A stretch of DNA of 64,000 nt from positions 24,683 through 88,682 of the forward strand of contig CACYQO010000007.1 in assembly GCA_902776545.1 (NCBI GenBank), written 5' to 3'. Positions 28,221 to 36,869 of this stretch are shown here, in pieces (position 1 is the first letter of the stretch; each line of letters begins with the position of its first letter). This DNA comes from an uncultured Prevotellaceae bacterium. GTDB lineage: Bacteria; Bacteroidota; Bacteroidia; Bacteroidales; Bacteroidaceae. The translations under genes and the position numbers were made by a program. A model generated the notes under the pieces. The model saw only the letters and a program-made list of their open reading frames with translations. It was not told the origin of the DNA and did no database searches.

Positions 28221-28604
28221 ATGGTAGAAATTGGAATCAAAGGCCGTCTGGAAGAGACGGTGACACCCGAGATGAGCGCCGCCCGTGTGGGCAGCGGACT
28301 GGTGGACGTATTTGCCACCCCGATGATGATTGCATTGGTAGAGAAGACCTGCAACGAAAGCGTGCTGCCCTACCTCGACGAGGGTCAGGGTACCGTGGGC
28401 ACACTGGTCAACGTAGCGCATACCGCCGCTACGCCCATCGGCATGCGTGTGTGGTGCGAGAGCGAACTGGTGGAAGTAGACCGTCGCCGGCTGGTTTTCA
28501 AAGTGAAAGCCTTCGACGAATGCGGTCCCATCGGCGAAGGCACCCACGAACGGTTCATTATTGATACAGCGAAATTCATAGAAAAAGTAAGAACTAAGAG
28601 CTAA
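28221..28604 (+). CDS. Hotdog-fold thioesterase, FlK-like
   Basis: This 127-residue protein matches the thioesterase family related to fluoroacetyl-CoA thioesterase: GLVDVFATPMMIALVEKTC (catalytic Thr/Glu region), GTVGTLVNVAHTAATPIGM with the conserved His, and GPIGEGTHERFII. Actual acyl-CoA substrate is unknown. It is the last gene of the rny-lgt-gpmA run. Its stop codon lies within a 13-bp inverted repeat. Confidence 0.85.
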   Translation: MVEIGIKGRLEETVTPEMSAARVGSGLVDVFATPMMIALVEKTCNESVLPYLDEGQGTVGTLVNVAHTAATPIGMRVWCESELVEVDRRRLVFKVKAFDECGPIGEGTHERFIIDTAKFIEKVRTKS

Positions 28605-28642
28605 GAAGTGGGGGCAACCCGCATTTCATAGCTCTTAGTTCT
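28590..28642. terminator. Inverted repeat between the thioesterase gene and fabD
   Basis: Perfect 13-bp arms (AGAACTAAGAGCT / AGCTCTTAGTTCT) enclose a G/C-rich centre (GTGGGGGCAACCCGCA) that can fold further. The left arm encodes the last residues and stop of the thioesterase. It probably ends both convergent transcripts and is made of word-type repeats. Confidence 0.6.
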
Positions 28643-28660
28643 AACCACTTAGCTCAAAAA

Positions 28661-29539
28661 TCACTCGGCCGAGTGAGCGTTGGCGTCGGGGTTGACGCGC
28701 TTCACCATGCCCTGCAGTGCGGTGCCGGGCCCCACCTCGATAAACTCCGTGGCGCCATCCTTGAGCATGTTCTGCACGGTGTAGGTCCAGCGGACGGGCG
28801 AGGTGAGCTGCATGAGCAGGTTCTTCTTGATTTCAGCAGGGTCGCTGTGCGGCAGGGCATCGACGTTCTGGTAGCATGGGCAAACGGGACGGCGGAACTC
28901 GGTACGTTCGATGGCTTCGGCTAGCTCCACGCGGGCAGGCTCCATCAGGGGGCTGTGGAAAGCGCCACCCACCGCCAGTGGCAGGGCCTTGCCCTTGGCC
29001 TCTTTAATCTTCTCGCAGGCAGCAGCCACACCTTCGTTGGTGCCGCTGATAACCAGCTGGCCGGGACAGTTGTAGTTGGCTGGCACCACCACCTGGTCGG
29101 TGATAGATGCGCAGATATCCTCGATGGTCTTGTCGTCGAGCTTCAGGGCAGCAGCCATAGTGGAAGGGGTTTTCTCGCAGCATTTCTGCATAGCGTTGGC
29201 GCGGGCGATGACCAGCTTGAGGCCGTCCTCGAAACTCATGGCACCGGCGGCGACAAGGGCCGAGAACTCGCCCAGCGAGTGACCGCCCACCATATCAGGC
29301 TTGAAGTTTTCGCCCATGTATTTGGCCAGAATGACCGAGTGGAGGAAGATGGCGGGCTGCGTCACCTTGGTCTGCTTCAGGTCCTCCGGCGTACCGGCAA
29401 ACATAAGGTCAGTGATGCGGAAACCAATGATTTCATTGGCTTTCTCAAACATGGCGCGGCATTCTTCGTTGCCATCATAGAGATTCTTACCCATGCCCAC
29501 AAACTGGGCTCCCTGTCCGGGGAAAACGTATGCTTTCAT
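28661..29539 (-). CDS. fabD: Malonyl-CoA:ACP transacylase
   Basis: The start MKAYVFPGQGAQF at 29539 gives 292 residues, the usual FabD size; an in-frame extension to 29662 lacks homology and was rejected. FPGQGAQFVGMG, the nucleophile elbow GGHSLGEFSALVAAG and the active-site His region GGAFHSPLMEPA are all present. It loads malonyl groups on acyl carrier protein for fatty-acid synthesis. Convergent with the thioesterase gene, divergent from the glycosylase gene. Confidence 0.96.
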   Translation of the reverse strand: MKAYVFPGQGAQFVGMGKNLYDGNEECRAMFEKANEIIGFRITDLMFAGTPEDLKQTKVTQPAIFLHSVILAKYMGENFKPDMVGGHSLGEFSALVAAGAMSFEDGLKLVIARANAMQKCCEKTPSTMAAALKLDDKTIEDICASITDQVVVPANYNCPGQLVISGTNEGVAAACEKIKEAKGKALPLAVGGAFHSPLMEPARVELAEAIERTEFRRPVCPCYQNVDALPHSDPAEIKKNLLMQLTSPVRWTYTVQNMLKDGATEFIEVGPGTALQGMVKRVNPDANAHSAE

Positions 29540-29590
29540 ATAGTTTATATTGTTCTTAATTATTAAAAAACGCAGGATTTGCGGTTTTAT

Positions 29591-29621
29591 TTTGTCGGAT
29601 GGGAAAATAGTTGTATTTTTG
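29591..29621 (+). promoter_or_regulatory. Promoter of the DNA glycosylase operon
   Basis: TTTG (29591-29594), exactly 19 bases, then TATTTTTG (29614-29621): a full consensus match. Transcription should start a few bases before ATG 29633, giving a very short leader. Confidence 0.8.
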
Positions 29622-29632
29622 CATTCGGAAAT

Positions 29633-30211
29633 ATGATACAAATTGAAAAACACCCTCTGCAACCTTTCCTGCCGCCGAATGCGCGACTGCTGATGCTTGG
29701 CAGCTTCCCACCGCCGAAGCGTCGCTGGGCAATGGACTTTTTCTATCCCAATTTCTCAAATCAGATGTGGCAGGTGTTTGGTTTGGTGTTCTTCGGCGAT
29801 GCCGACCACCTGATAAACAAAGACACTCGCACATTCAAACAATCAGACATTCAAGCGTTGCTCGAAGAACGCGGCATCGCCATCTATGACACTGCCTGTG
29901 CCGTCCGGCGCCTCTCTGGAAACGCTTCAGACAAAGATCTCCAGATTATCGAGAAGACCGATATCACGGCGTTGCTGGCACGAATTCCCTGCTGCCACGA
30001 TATCGTTTGTACCGGACAGAAAAGTTTCTCCGTCCTCACCGAGGATTACGGCGTTCCAGTGCCCCAAATGGGTACCTACAACGAGTTCACCCTCGCCGAC
30101 CGTCCGATGCGACTCTGGCGCATGCCCTCCTCCTCCCGCGCCTACCCCATGAAGCTGGACGAGAAAGCCAAATATTACCACAAAATGATGAAAACAATCG
30201 GAATATTATGA
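29633..30211 (+). CDS. Uracil-DNA glycosylase superfamily protein (MUG/TDG-like)
   Basis: This 192-residue protein starts at MIQIEKHPLQPF. The motif ARLLMLGSFPPPKRRW matches the GSxPG active-site loop of the mismatch-specific/deoxyinosine glycosylase group, and SSSRAYPM near the C-terminus takes the place of the second catalytic loop. It should remove uracil, hypoxanthine or mismatched T from DNA. The upstream extension to 29579 covers the promoter and is not coding. The stop overlaps the nitroreductase start (ATGA). Confidence 0.85.
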   Translation: MIQIEKHPLQPFLPPNARLLMLGSFPPPKRRWAMDFFYPNFSNQMWQVFGLVFFGDADHLINKDTRTFKQSDIQALLEERGIAIYDTACAVRRLSGNASDKDLQIIEKTDITALLARIPCCHDIVCTGQKSFSVLTEDYGVPVPQMGTYNEFTLADRPMRLWRMPSSSRAYPMKLDEKAKYYHKMMKTIGIL

Positions 30212-30876
30212 CACTACAGGAAGCCATCGCCGCACGGCATTCGGTGCGGCAGTATCAGGAAAAGCCCATTGAGGCGAGCATTATCGAGCGACTCAACGAA
30301 GAAATTGACCTTTGTAATCGGGAGGGTAATTTGCACATACAGTTGGTCGCCAACGAGCCGAAAGCCTTTGCCGGAGGAATGGCCAAGTATGGCAAGTTCA
30401 GGGGTGTGAGCAACTACCTCGCGATGGTGGCCCCCAAAGGGGCCGACGAGTCCATCGGCTACTACGGCGAACGCCTCGTGCTGCTGGCGCAGACGCTGGG
30501 ACTCAACAGTTGCTGGGTAGGCCTCTCGTTCCGCAAACAGCCCGACAAGTACACAATTGCCGACGGAGAAAAACTCCATTGCGTCATCGCCCTCGGCTAC
30601 GGCGCCAACCAAGGGGTGCAGCACCCCATGCGCCCGATGGAAAAATTCGTAATAGCCAATGGCCCGTTGCCCGACTGGTTCCGTCGTGGTATGGAGGCTG
30701 CCCTGTTGGCTCCCACCGCAGTAAATCAACAGAAATTCGAGTTTGAACTTATCAACGACCACACCGTCGCCACCCGTGCCCGCTTCACCATGATAGGTTA
30801 CGGCAAGATGGATCTCGGCATCGCGAAGTACCACTTCGAAGTCGCCGCCGGCAAAGAGAATTTCACATGGAAATAA
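30208..30876 (+). CDS. Nitroreductase family protein
   Basis: This 222-residue flavoprotein has the nitroreductase start EAIAARHSVRQYQEKPI (FMN phosphate-binding Arg/Ser) and GYYGERLVLLAQTLGLNSCWV. A second half with AALLAPTAVNQQKFEFEL suggests it belongs to the longer, internally repeated subgroup. The substrate is unknown. It overlaps the glycosylase gene by 4 bases and DUF1294 by 10. Confidence 0.88.
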   Translation: MTLQEAIAARHSVRQYQEKPIEASIIERLNEEIDLCNREGNLHIQLVANEPKAFAGGMAKYGKFRGVSNYLAMVAPKGADESIGYYGERLVLLAQTLGLNSCWVGLSFRKQPDKYTIADGEKLHCVIALGYGANQGVQHPMRPMEKFVIANGPLPDWFRRGMEAALLAPTAVNQQKFEFELINDHTVATRARFTMIGYGKMDLGIAKYHFEVAAGKENFTWK

Positions 30877-31169
30877 CCTACATCATAGTATATTACCTCA
30901 TTTCCGTTAACGTGCTGACCTTCCTCGCTTTTGGCATCGACAAATGGAAAGCCGTCCATAACGGCCATAAAAACAAGCACCTTCCGCGCCGCATCCCCGA
31001 GGTCTCGCTACTCTTCCTCGCCCTTCTCGGCGGCTCCCCGGCCGCACTTCTCGCCATGCTCCTTTTCCGCCACAAGACACAGCACAAGAAATTCCGTTAC
31101 GGTGTACCAGCCATCCTGCTCGTACAAGTGGCTCTAGCAGTGATTTTATATAGAACGGATAGTTATTAA
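30867..31169 (+). CDS. DUF1294 family membrane protein
   Basis: This 100-residue protein has three hydrophobic segments and the family core FLAFGIDKWKAVH, RRIPEVSLLFLALLGGSPAALLAMLLFRHKTQHKKF. The function is unknown; family members are small inner-membrane proteins. Last gene of the glycosylase-nitroreductase operon. A hairpin ACTGGC / GCCAGT at 31188-31209 follows. Confidence 0.9.
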   Translation: MEITYIIVYYLISVNVLTFLAFGIDKWKAVHNGHKNKHLPRRIPEVSLLFLALLGGSPAALLAMLLFRHKTQHKKFRYGVPAILLVQVALAVILYRTDSY

Positions 31170-31261
31170 ACAAAAGCAACTGAAGCTACTGGCGTTTCAA
31201 AAAAGCCAGTACCTTTGCAAACTGAATAGATATACAGGCACCGCTTTGTTTCTTCCATAAT

Positions 31262-31975
31262 TTAATACCATTCGTTTGGTTCAAAAAACTCAGTAAGGTA
31301 CCATCGTCCATCTACTCTTGTAAACGTGTAACGGCACAAAATATCATTACCTATTGTTTCTACATAAATAGCCTTATTCTCCTGCAATTCCTCCCACGAA
31401 TATATCATTTGTCGATGACCCACTAACTGTTTACCCATATAAATAGGAGTTATATTGAAATAGAATTGAAAATCATAACATTCTATATGTTTAAAATTAT
31501 CCAATTCTATTTTGCTTAAAGAAACTCTACTCTTAAAAAAAGAGTCATCCGAAAGTATATGGCAAATAAAACATCTAAATGGCTCTTTTCCTTGATTACA
31601 GTCTGCCTTTTCAGACAAGAAAAGACGGTAATTATCAATGGCTTTGTATGGGAACGGATTCCTCCAGCCAAATTTTCCATTGATTGATTCGTTGTAATTT
31701 TTATATTTTGCCGGAGATTCAGGGATTTCATCATACAGATAAAGCATTTTTATAGCATCCTCAAAACTCTGCATTTCCGCATAGTTATTTTCATTAATGC
31801 AACCACAATCGTTAGTTGTGTTACTATTCATTTCATTCGTAGAGTCATTGCTTATTTCATTGCTGTATCCCTGTCCATTTTTTGTTGTAAACCATACAAT
31901 GAACAAAACGGCAACAATTGATGCGATAACAATTATCCCTATTTTCAGTCTTTTATTGAATACGCTATTATCCAT
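31262..31975 (-). CDS. Membrane-anchored protein of unknown function
   Basis: This 237-residue protein has one N-terminal membrane helix (IGIIVIASIVAVLFIVWF), a Ser/Asn-rich linker with NDCGC, then a globular alpha/beta part. No family is recognised. It begins 3 bases after the upstream gene on the same strand, so they form an operon. The coding sequence is markedly more A+T-rich than the genes to the left, consistent with recent acquisition. Confidence 0.65.
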   Translation of the reverse strand: MDNSVFNKRLKIGIIVIASIVAVLFIVWFTTKNGQGYSNEISNDSTNEMNSNTTNDCGCINENNYAEMQSFEDAIKMLYLYDEIPESPAKYKNYNESINGKFGWRNPFPYKAIDNYRLFLSEKADCNQGKEPFRCFICHILSDDSFFKSRVSLSKIELDNFKHIECYDFQFYFNITPIYMGKQLVGHRQMIYSWEELQENKAIYVETIGNDILCRYTFTRVDGRWYLTEFFEPNEWY

Positions 31976-31978
31976 GTC

Positions 31979-32689
31979 TTATTTGTTTTTTGGGAAATAT
32001 TTCTTGAGTGCTTCAATAAGAGTATCAACATACTCTTGGCCTTTGCGGGCTGGGTGATAGGCATCGAAGAGATATCGGTTACCTCTTCTATACACATCTA
32101 TCCAACCTGAGAAATTGTAAATCTTCTCAAGACCCAGCTTTTCGAAGTCATTTTTGAAATGTTCAAAAGTGTAACCAAAGATTATGACATCGGGGTTGTA
32201 TGTCTCAATCTGTCTATCAAGAATAGTCTTCCATTGATTATAACATTGCTTAATTCCAGCCTTGCTTGACGTATGATAACCAGGCATCTTACTGACATTC
32301 AAGTAGGCGATGTTTTGCATTACCTTAGCCATGTCTTTTTTGTTGCGAATGTAGTCCATATCATTATACTTCAGACCGTTCTGGTAACCATACATCACAT
32401 AAATAATTTGCTGCCATGAAGGTATCTTGCCAACACCTTCAAAATCGTTTCTGAAAGATTCTTCTACAATAGACCATCCACCTCCTGCCAGTTTCCCATC
32501 TGAACATTGGTCGTTAGGTTCTTTGAGAATCCACATTACTTTGGGATTAGAATTCAAATACCCTTCGAAATTGCATACCCCGTCCGTTATGGGTTGCATC
32601 GTTTTCTCGTTGAATCCAAGTTCTTTAGCACGGGCATAGATGGACTCCGTGATTTCATTCTGTACTTTTTCAAGTTCTTTTGCATCCAT
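31979..32689 (-). CDS. Unknown protein with weak uracil-DNA-glycosylase-like features
   Basis: This 236-residue soluble protein shows KVMWILKEPNDQ near residue 50, a central VIIFGYTFEHF strand and LFDAYHPAR near the C-terminus, an arrangement resembling the uracil-DNA glycosylase fold (motif A strand and terminal HP loop). The match is by eye and weak; it may be a phylum-specific unknown. Operon with the membrane-anchored gene 3 bases downstream. A+T-rich. Confidence 0.55.
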   Translation of the reverse strand: MDAKELEKVQNEITESIYARAKELGFNEKTMQPITDGVCNFEGYLNSNPKVMWILKEPNDQCSDGKLAGGGWSIVEESFRNDFEGVGKIPSWQQIIYVMYGYQNGLKYNDMDYIRNKKDMAKVMQNIAYLNVSKMPGYHTSSKAGIKQCYNQWKTILDRQIETYNPDVIIFGYTFEHFKNDFEKLGLEKIYNFSGWIDVYRRGNRYLFDAYHPARKGQEYVDTLIEALKKYFPKNK

Positions 32690-32791
32690 AAAAAAATGTT
32701 TTTAAAGTGATAATATTTTTATTTGAACAAAAGTAGGACTCGTAATAACTTGTATGACTCAATACCTTATAATTAAATATGTAAATAATCT

Positions 32792-33193
32792 CTAATTAAT
32801 AATACCATCTGCGTCATTACTTTCAGATTCTCCAATAGTGATAATCTCTTCGGGCTCTTCTTCAGCTCCAATTGACTCTGAATTAAGATCAAGCGTTGAG
32901 GTTTGTTCGCTTTCTGCATTGGAGTTTTCTTTATAAGTTTCTTGTTTTATCGCACTAGTGGTTGTTATCCTATCCTTTTTTAATTGTTTTTTTTCTTTTC
33001 TCGAAACTTGTTCTGTTTTAAAATCACTCTTGTTATTATCTTCAGATTCTCCACCTTCTTTTTTGGCTATTCCCACAAAAATGAGAATTGCAATTATCGT
33101 AGTGAGACAACCTCCCCTCCTGTGTTTTTTATATTCATCATCTGTCAACCATGCCCAGTGTCCATCTTCTAGTTTTACAAAATGTTTTGCCAT
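32792..33193 (-). CDS. Small protein with one membrane segment
   Basis: This 133-residue protein starts MAKHFVKLEDGHWAWLTDDEYKK-like, then has a hydrophobic stretch (GGCLTTIIAILIFVGIA) and a long, charged, Ser/Glu-rich, probably disordered tail. No family recognised. It lies 102 bases before the next minus-strand gene. Confidence 0.55.
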   Translation of the reverse strand: MAKHFVKLEDGHWAWLTDDEYKKHRRGGCLTTIIAILIFVGIAKKEGGESEDNNKSDFKTEQVSRKEKKQLKKDRITTTSAIKQETYKENSNAESEQTSTLDLNSESIGAEEEPEEIITIGESESNDADGIIN

Positions 33194-33335
33194 TTCACTT
33201 TTGTAGCGGTTTTATACTGTTGCCCCGTCAGTTTTATAATGATTAAACAATATCGGTTTCCATCCATTAAGCCAGAAGCCGATGTTCCGATAAGGGGCAA
33301 AAAAGGCGTAAATGCATTTCCGATTTCCCCTTATT

Positions 33336-33453
33336 CACATAACAGGTGCTGGTAGAACCTATGGAACAAATAAGGTACGAAATGATTCACGCCACTGCAT
33401 GAACCCTCCGCATCCCATTCCCGTTCCATATAAGTTACCAGCTTTGTTATGTG
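33336..33453. repeat. Long imperfect inverted repeat in a 360-base gene-free stretch
   Basis: The region 33194-33553 holds no convincing gene. It contains arms of about 31 bases, CACATAACAGGTGCTGGTAG... at 33336-33367 and the near-complement ...TTACCAGCTTTGTTATGTG at 33423-33453, around a 55-base centre. It could be an RNA hairpin, a small mobile-element remnant or a regulatory structure. Confidence 0.6.
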
Positions 33454-33553
33454 GGAACAAGAGCGTCAGCTCAATATGATGTCTTTACAATTTTGCTTGC
33501 TACATAAGCATCGGTTTTAAGTTGTTGTATATCGTTTTGAGAATTTGTTCTAT

Positions 33554-33730
33554 TTACAATGCTAGCGACGACATGGCCTGCTTGGCGGGAATGCGCTGGA
33601 TGGTGCCTTCCATGGTTTGTACGACGACACATTCATTATGCAGGGTCTTCTCCTGTAACATACGCTCCTCGGCCAACTGCAGCCCTCGGTCTATCTTATC
33701 TTGCAAATCCAGTATTTCTTTCTCAGACAT
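33554..33730 (-). CDS. Small helical protein, 58 residues
   Basis: The frame starts MSEKEILDLQDKIDRGLQLA and ends IPAKQAMSSLAL. It is charged and probably helical at the N-terminus, with a short beta-like middle (NECVVVQTMEG). A good promoter on the minus strand (TATCTTTG, 33750-33757) lies 20 bases before the ATG, which argues for a real gene. Function is unknown. The overlapping plus-strand frame has no support. Confidence 0.55.
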   Translation of the reverse strand: MSEKEILDLQDKIDRGLQLAEERMLQEKTLHNECVVVQTMEGTIQRIPAKQAMSSLAL

Positions 33731-33749
33731 AATTCATTATTTCAATTTG

Positions 33750-33781
33750 CAAAGATACACACTTATTTTGATTTGACCAAA
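33750..33781 (-). promoter_or_regulatory. Promoter of the 58-residue protein gene
   Basis: On the minus strand, TTTG (33778-33781), 20 bases, then TATCTTTG (33750-33757). Confidence 0.65.
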
Positions 33782-33819
33782 ATTATTTTTCCGAGGCTGT
33801 TGGATTTCAGAAAAAGTCG

Positions 33820-33827
33820 TACTTTTG
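33820..33827 (+). promoter_or_regulatory. -7 box of the 759-residue gene
   Basis: TACTTTTG lies 13 bases before the ATG at 33841; a weak TTGG stands near the -33 position. It is divergent from the previous promoter. Confidence 0.6.
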
Positions 33828-33840
33828 CAATCCGAAAAGT

Positions 33841-36120
33841 ATGAATAAGAAATTCCATAAAACACTCCTCTGGCTGGTTGCCGTTTTGGCAATCATTGGG
33901 GTGGGTGTGTTCGTGCTGTCGCGGACGTCGCTGGGGGAGAGGGTGAAACGGGAGAGTGCGAAGTTGTTCGATTACGAATATATCCCAAATCAGGATGTGG
34001 AGATTGACAGCACGACGGCGGCAGTTACGGTAGATTCGATTTATAAGGACTTCCGGAAGAAGTTCCGGTTTCATTATCAGACCATCGGGATGGCGTCGTT
34101 CGCGGACAGCAGCCGCATGATTCTGCTCTCCGACATCCCGCCGCATTTCGAGACAGACTCCATCGCGCCTATCTTCGCCAAGTTCACACACAGGACGGAA
34201 CTGCGCAAACATCCCATCGGCTACGATGGATATACCTCAGACGTTATCATCTTGCTTGGCAACGCCACGCAGGAGAACTGCGATCGCCTCATAAAACGCT
34301 TAAGCAAAGAGCTCTTCTTTAGCGACTACAAACCCGTGGTGATGGCGCTGCCAGCGGAAGAGAAACGCCAGTATTTCGCCCAGGAGAACATCGACTACCA
34401 AATCACCCTCAACGAGTTCAATACCTGGTTTATGGAGGAGGGCGAAGGGTTCGTCCATTTTGACGACACCAATATGGTACTGACTGTCTCCGACCTCTTT
34501 GCACAGAAAGCACGCGGTGTCTACTTCAGCCAGCAGCCAGGTTTCGTGGCATGGGCCATCGCGAAAGATACCGATATCGCCCCACAGATAAAGGACATCC
34601 GCCAATTCACGCTGGATGCCGACATCATCCTCGGCGCCCTCGCCGACAGCAGCACACTGGCGATTATCGGCCGCGAACGACAAGCGCCGCTCCACGAACT
34701 GCCACCATTGCAGGTAGAAAGCATCCTCTTGCTGGCCTCCACTACCGAAAAAGAGCTGTCGCAGAGCCTTGATATCAACGATCTTATGGCCGGTAAGATG
34801 AACAACGGGCGCGACTGGTGCCCCACTTACCTCAGCCGTGAGCTGGAAAACACCGAGTTTGGCGACCTGATGACCATCACCGACGTGCTACTGAAAGACT
34901 GGTCGGAACGCGGCACCATCCAGGAAAGCTACTACCGCTACCCCGAGCCCGGCTACTACCCCTTCGACCGTCCGCTCTTCCGCAAGCTGGGTCTCAACGA
35001 ACTCGTCTACAACTGGAACACCGCTGGCGCGATGTACGCCATCGACCGTGAAGGATACACAATTTATACACTTGGAAGAACCGGCTCGTTGCCCGTGAGC
35101 TACTTCAACTCGCAGGAGCGCAGCCAGTCGATAGGCTACCGCTACGAGAGCCAGGCCTACCACTACTTCGCCACCCTCGGCTGCACCGACCTCGCCCGCG
35201 TGGTGCAGTACACAGCCCTCTACCAGCTCTTCATCGACAACAATATCAGCTATTCAGGCAACACCTACCCCTCGTTCCCCGCGAACAAGCCCTTCCTGCT
35301 CTACAAGCCCACGACGGAGCTGCTCAACAAAATCAAAGACCTCAGCAGCGAGGAGATTGCCCTACTGGCCGATAGCCTCGCGCAGCGCAGTTTCCGCAGT
35401 TACCAGAGGGAGCAGGTCGACAAGCAACTGCGCGAGAATGAGCAACAGCATAACATAACCTACAGCAATGAGAATATCGACGCTATCTACCAAAATGTGC
35501 ATCGTGATACGCGAGCTAACTTCAGCCGCAACTTTCAGGAGGCGAAGAGTATGCTGGGCGGCCTCAGCGAAGAGCGGTTCAAGCAACTGGCGCGGTACCT
35601 CTCCTACCCCCGAGGAATAAAGATTCATGACCAAGAAAGCTACAACACCTACCTCCGTGCCCGTCGCATCAACCAACTTATGCGCGAGGTGGGCAAGAAT
35701 AACCTCGACCTGCTGGGGATGGACCTCGCCAACGTGAAGAATTGGTATGCCGCCAACCTGTCGGGCAACGCGGGCCGCTACCTGAAGACCTCGTCGCTCA
35801 TCGTCACCTACAACGACCTACTCACCACCGGCGGCCACAACCTTTCCTCTCGCATCAGTCGTGTGAACTCCATGACCAACTACAAGCACACCCGCAACTA
35901 TACCCCCACCGACTACGAGCGCCCCGCCACTACCGAACCTGCCCCAACCACCACGAAACCATCCGCCGACAAGCCCGCCCAGAAGCAGTCGAACACTCAT
36001 AAAACCAGGCAATCAAACAATAACTCAAGCAATCAAACTACCAAACAATCAAGCAATCAAAAAGTTCGCACCCGCACCTCCGTCATCTCCTCCGCTCCAC
36101 GCCGGACAAGAGGCTTGTGA
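33841..36120 (+). CDS. Large membrane-anchored protein of unknown function
   Basis: The 759-residue protein has a single N-terminal membrane helix (LLWLVAVLAIIGVGVFVLS), then about 640 residues of globular periplasmic sequence, and a basic low-complexity tail (from about 690) rich in Thr, Gln, Asn and Ser. The tail is encoded by CAATCAAACAATC-type word repeats at about 36007-36060. No family is recognised. The size and topology resemble periplasmic envelope proteins found as single genes in Bacteroidales. Base composition is like the core genome. Confidence 0.65.
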   Translation: MNKKFHKTLLWLVAVLAIIGVGVFVLSRTSLGERVKRESAKLFDYEYIPNQDVEIDSTTAAVTVDSIYKDFRKKFRFHYQTIGMASFADSSRMILLSDIPPHFETDSIAPIFAKFTHRTELRKHPIGYDGYTSDVIILLGNATQENCDRLIKRLSKELFFSDYKPVVMALPAEEKRQYFAQENIDYQITLNEFNTWFMEEGEGFVHFDDTNMVLTVSDLFAQKARGVYFSQQPGFVAWAIAKDTDIAPQIKDIRQFTLDADIILGALADSSTLAIIGRERQAPLHELPPLQVESILLLASTTEKELSQSLDINDLMAGKMNNGRDWCPTYLSRELENTEFGDLMTITDVLLKDWSERGTIQESYYRYPEPGYYPFDRPLFRKLGLNELVYNWNTAGAMYAIDREGYTIYTLGRTGSLPVSYFNSQERSQSIGYRYESQAYHYFATLGCTDLARVVQYTALYQLFIDNNISYSGNTYPSFPANKPFLLYKPTTELLNKIKDLSSEEIALLADSLAQRSFRSYQREQVDKQLRENEQQHNITYSNENIDAIYQNVHRDTRANFSRNFQEAKSMLGGLSEERFKQLARYLSYPRGIKIHDQESYNTYLRARRINQLMREVGKNNLDLLGMDLANVKNWYAANLSGNAGRYLKTSSLIVTYNDLLTTGGHNLSSRISRVNSMTNYKHTRNYTPTDYERPATTEPAPTTTKPSADKPAQKQSNTHKTRQSNNNSSNQTTKQSSNQKVRTRTSVISSAPRRTRGL

Positions 36121-36165
36121 AAACCTCCTCCACTGGGAACAGTCCACCCTTTTCTGAAAATAAAT

Positions 36166-36196
36166 TTTGTCGGATGGAGAAAAGTTTGTACCTTTG
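36166..36196 (+). promoter_or_regulatory. Promoter of sodB
   Basis: TTTG (36166-36169), exactly 19 bases, then TACCTTTG (36189-36196), a full consensus match, 76 bases before the start codon. Confidence 0.8.
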
Positions 36197-36272
36197 CACT
36201 CTAAAATATAAATATAAAATTATTGGATTATGAACCGAAGGTCGCGAATACCTTCTAAATAAAACAAGTACT

Positions 36273-36869
36273 ATGAGCAAAGACTTGATACCTGTCAACG
36301 GACAATTTGCAATTCCCACGCTGGGCTATGATAATTTAGGAGATGTGATTAGCAAAGAGACCCTCTCGTTCCACCATGGGAAGCACCTGAAGGCCTACGT
36401 CGACAACCTCAACAAATTGCTGCCGGGCAGCGGGTTGGAGAACCTGCCGCTGACCGAAGTGGTAAAAAAGGCCGAAGACGGCATGTTTAACAATGCTGGA
36501 CAGGTACTGAACCACGCCTTGTATTTTGAGCAGTTCAGCAACAGTCCTCGCCCGATGGGAGAAAAACTCGAACAGCTGATAGTAAGAGATTTCGGTAGTG
36601 TGGAAGCCTTCAAAAAGGAGTTCGAGACCAAAGGTGCCACACTCTTTGGCAGCGGCTGGGTGTGGCTCAGCGTCGACAAGGAGGGCAAACTGGTCATCAC
36701 GCAGCAGAAAAACGCCGAAAACCCTGTCACCATGGGCCTTACTCCCCTGCTGACCTTCGACGTCTGGGAGCACGCCTATTACCTCGACTACCAGAACCGC
36801 CGCGCCGACCATCTCGCCGCACTGTGGCAAATCATTGACTGGCCCATCGTTGAAGCTCGCTTATGTTAG
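36273..36869 (+). CDS. sodB: Superoxide dismutase (Fe/Mn family)
   Basis: This 198-residue enzyme dismutates superoxide. Metal-ligand positions are visible: [15 protein letters not shown] (first His), [13 protein letters not shown] (second His), [20 protein letters not shown] (Asp and third His). The GQVLNH form matches Bacteroidales Fe-type enzymes. The length is normal. The last 7 bases overlap the yifB start, suggesting co-transcription. Confidence 0.96.
   Translation: MSKDLIPVNGQFAIPTLGYDNLGDVISKETLSFHHGKHLKAYVDNLNKLLPGSGLENLPLTEVVKKAEDGMFNNAGQVLNHALYFEQFSNSPRPMGEKLEQLIVRDFGSVEAFKKEFETKGATLFGSGWVWLSVDKEGKLVITQQKNAENPVTMGLTPLLTFDVWEHAYYLDYQNRRADHLAALWQIIDWPIVEARLC

Noticed and set aside
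31187-31217. Plus-strand TACCTTTG box after the DUF1294 gene
   Set aside because: No -33 box, no plus-strand gene follows, and it overlaps the likely terminator hairpin; noted only as a possible antisense start.
33522-33776. 84-codon plus-strand open frame
   Set aside because: It overlaps the minus-strand 58-residue gene and its promoter, has Cys/Ser-rich composition and no promoter of its own.
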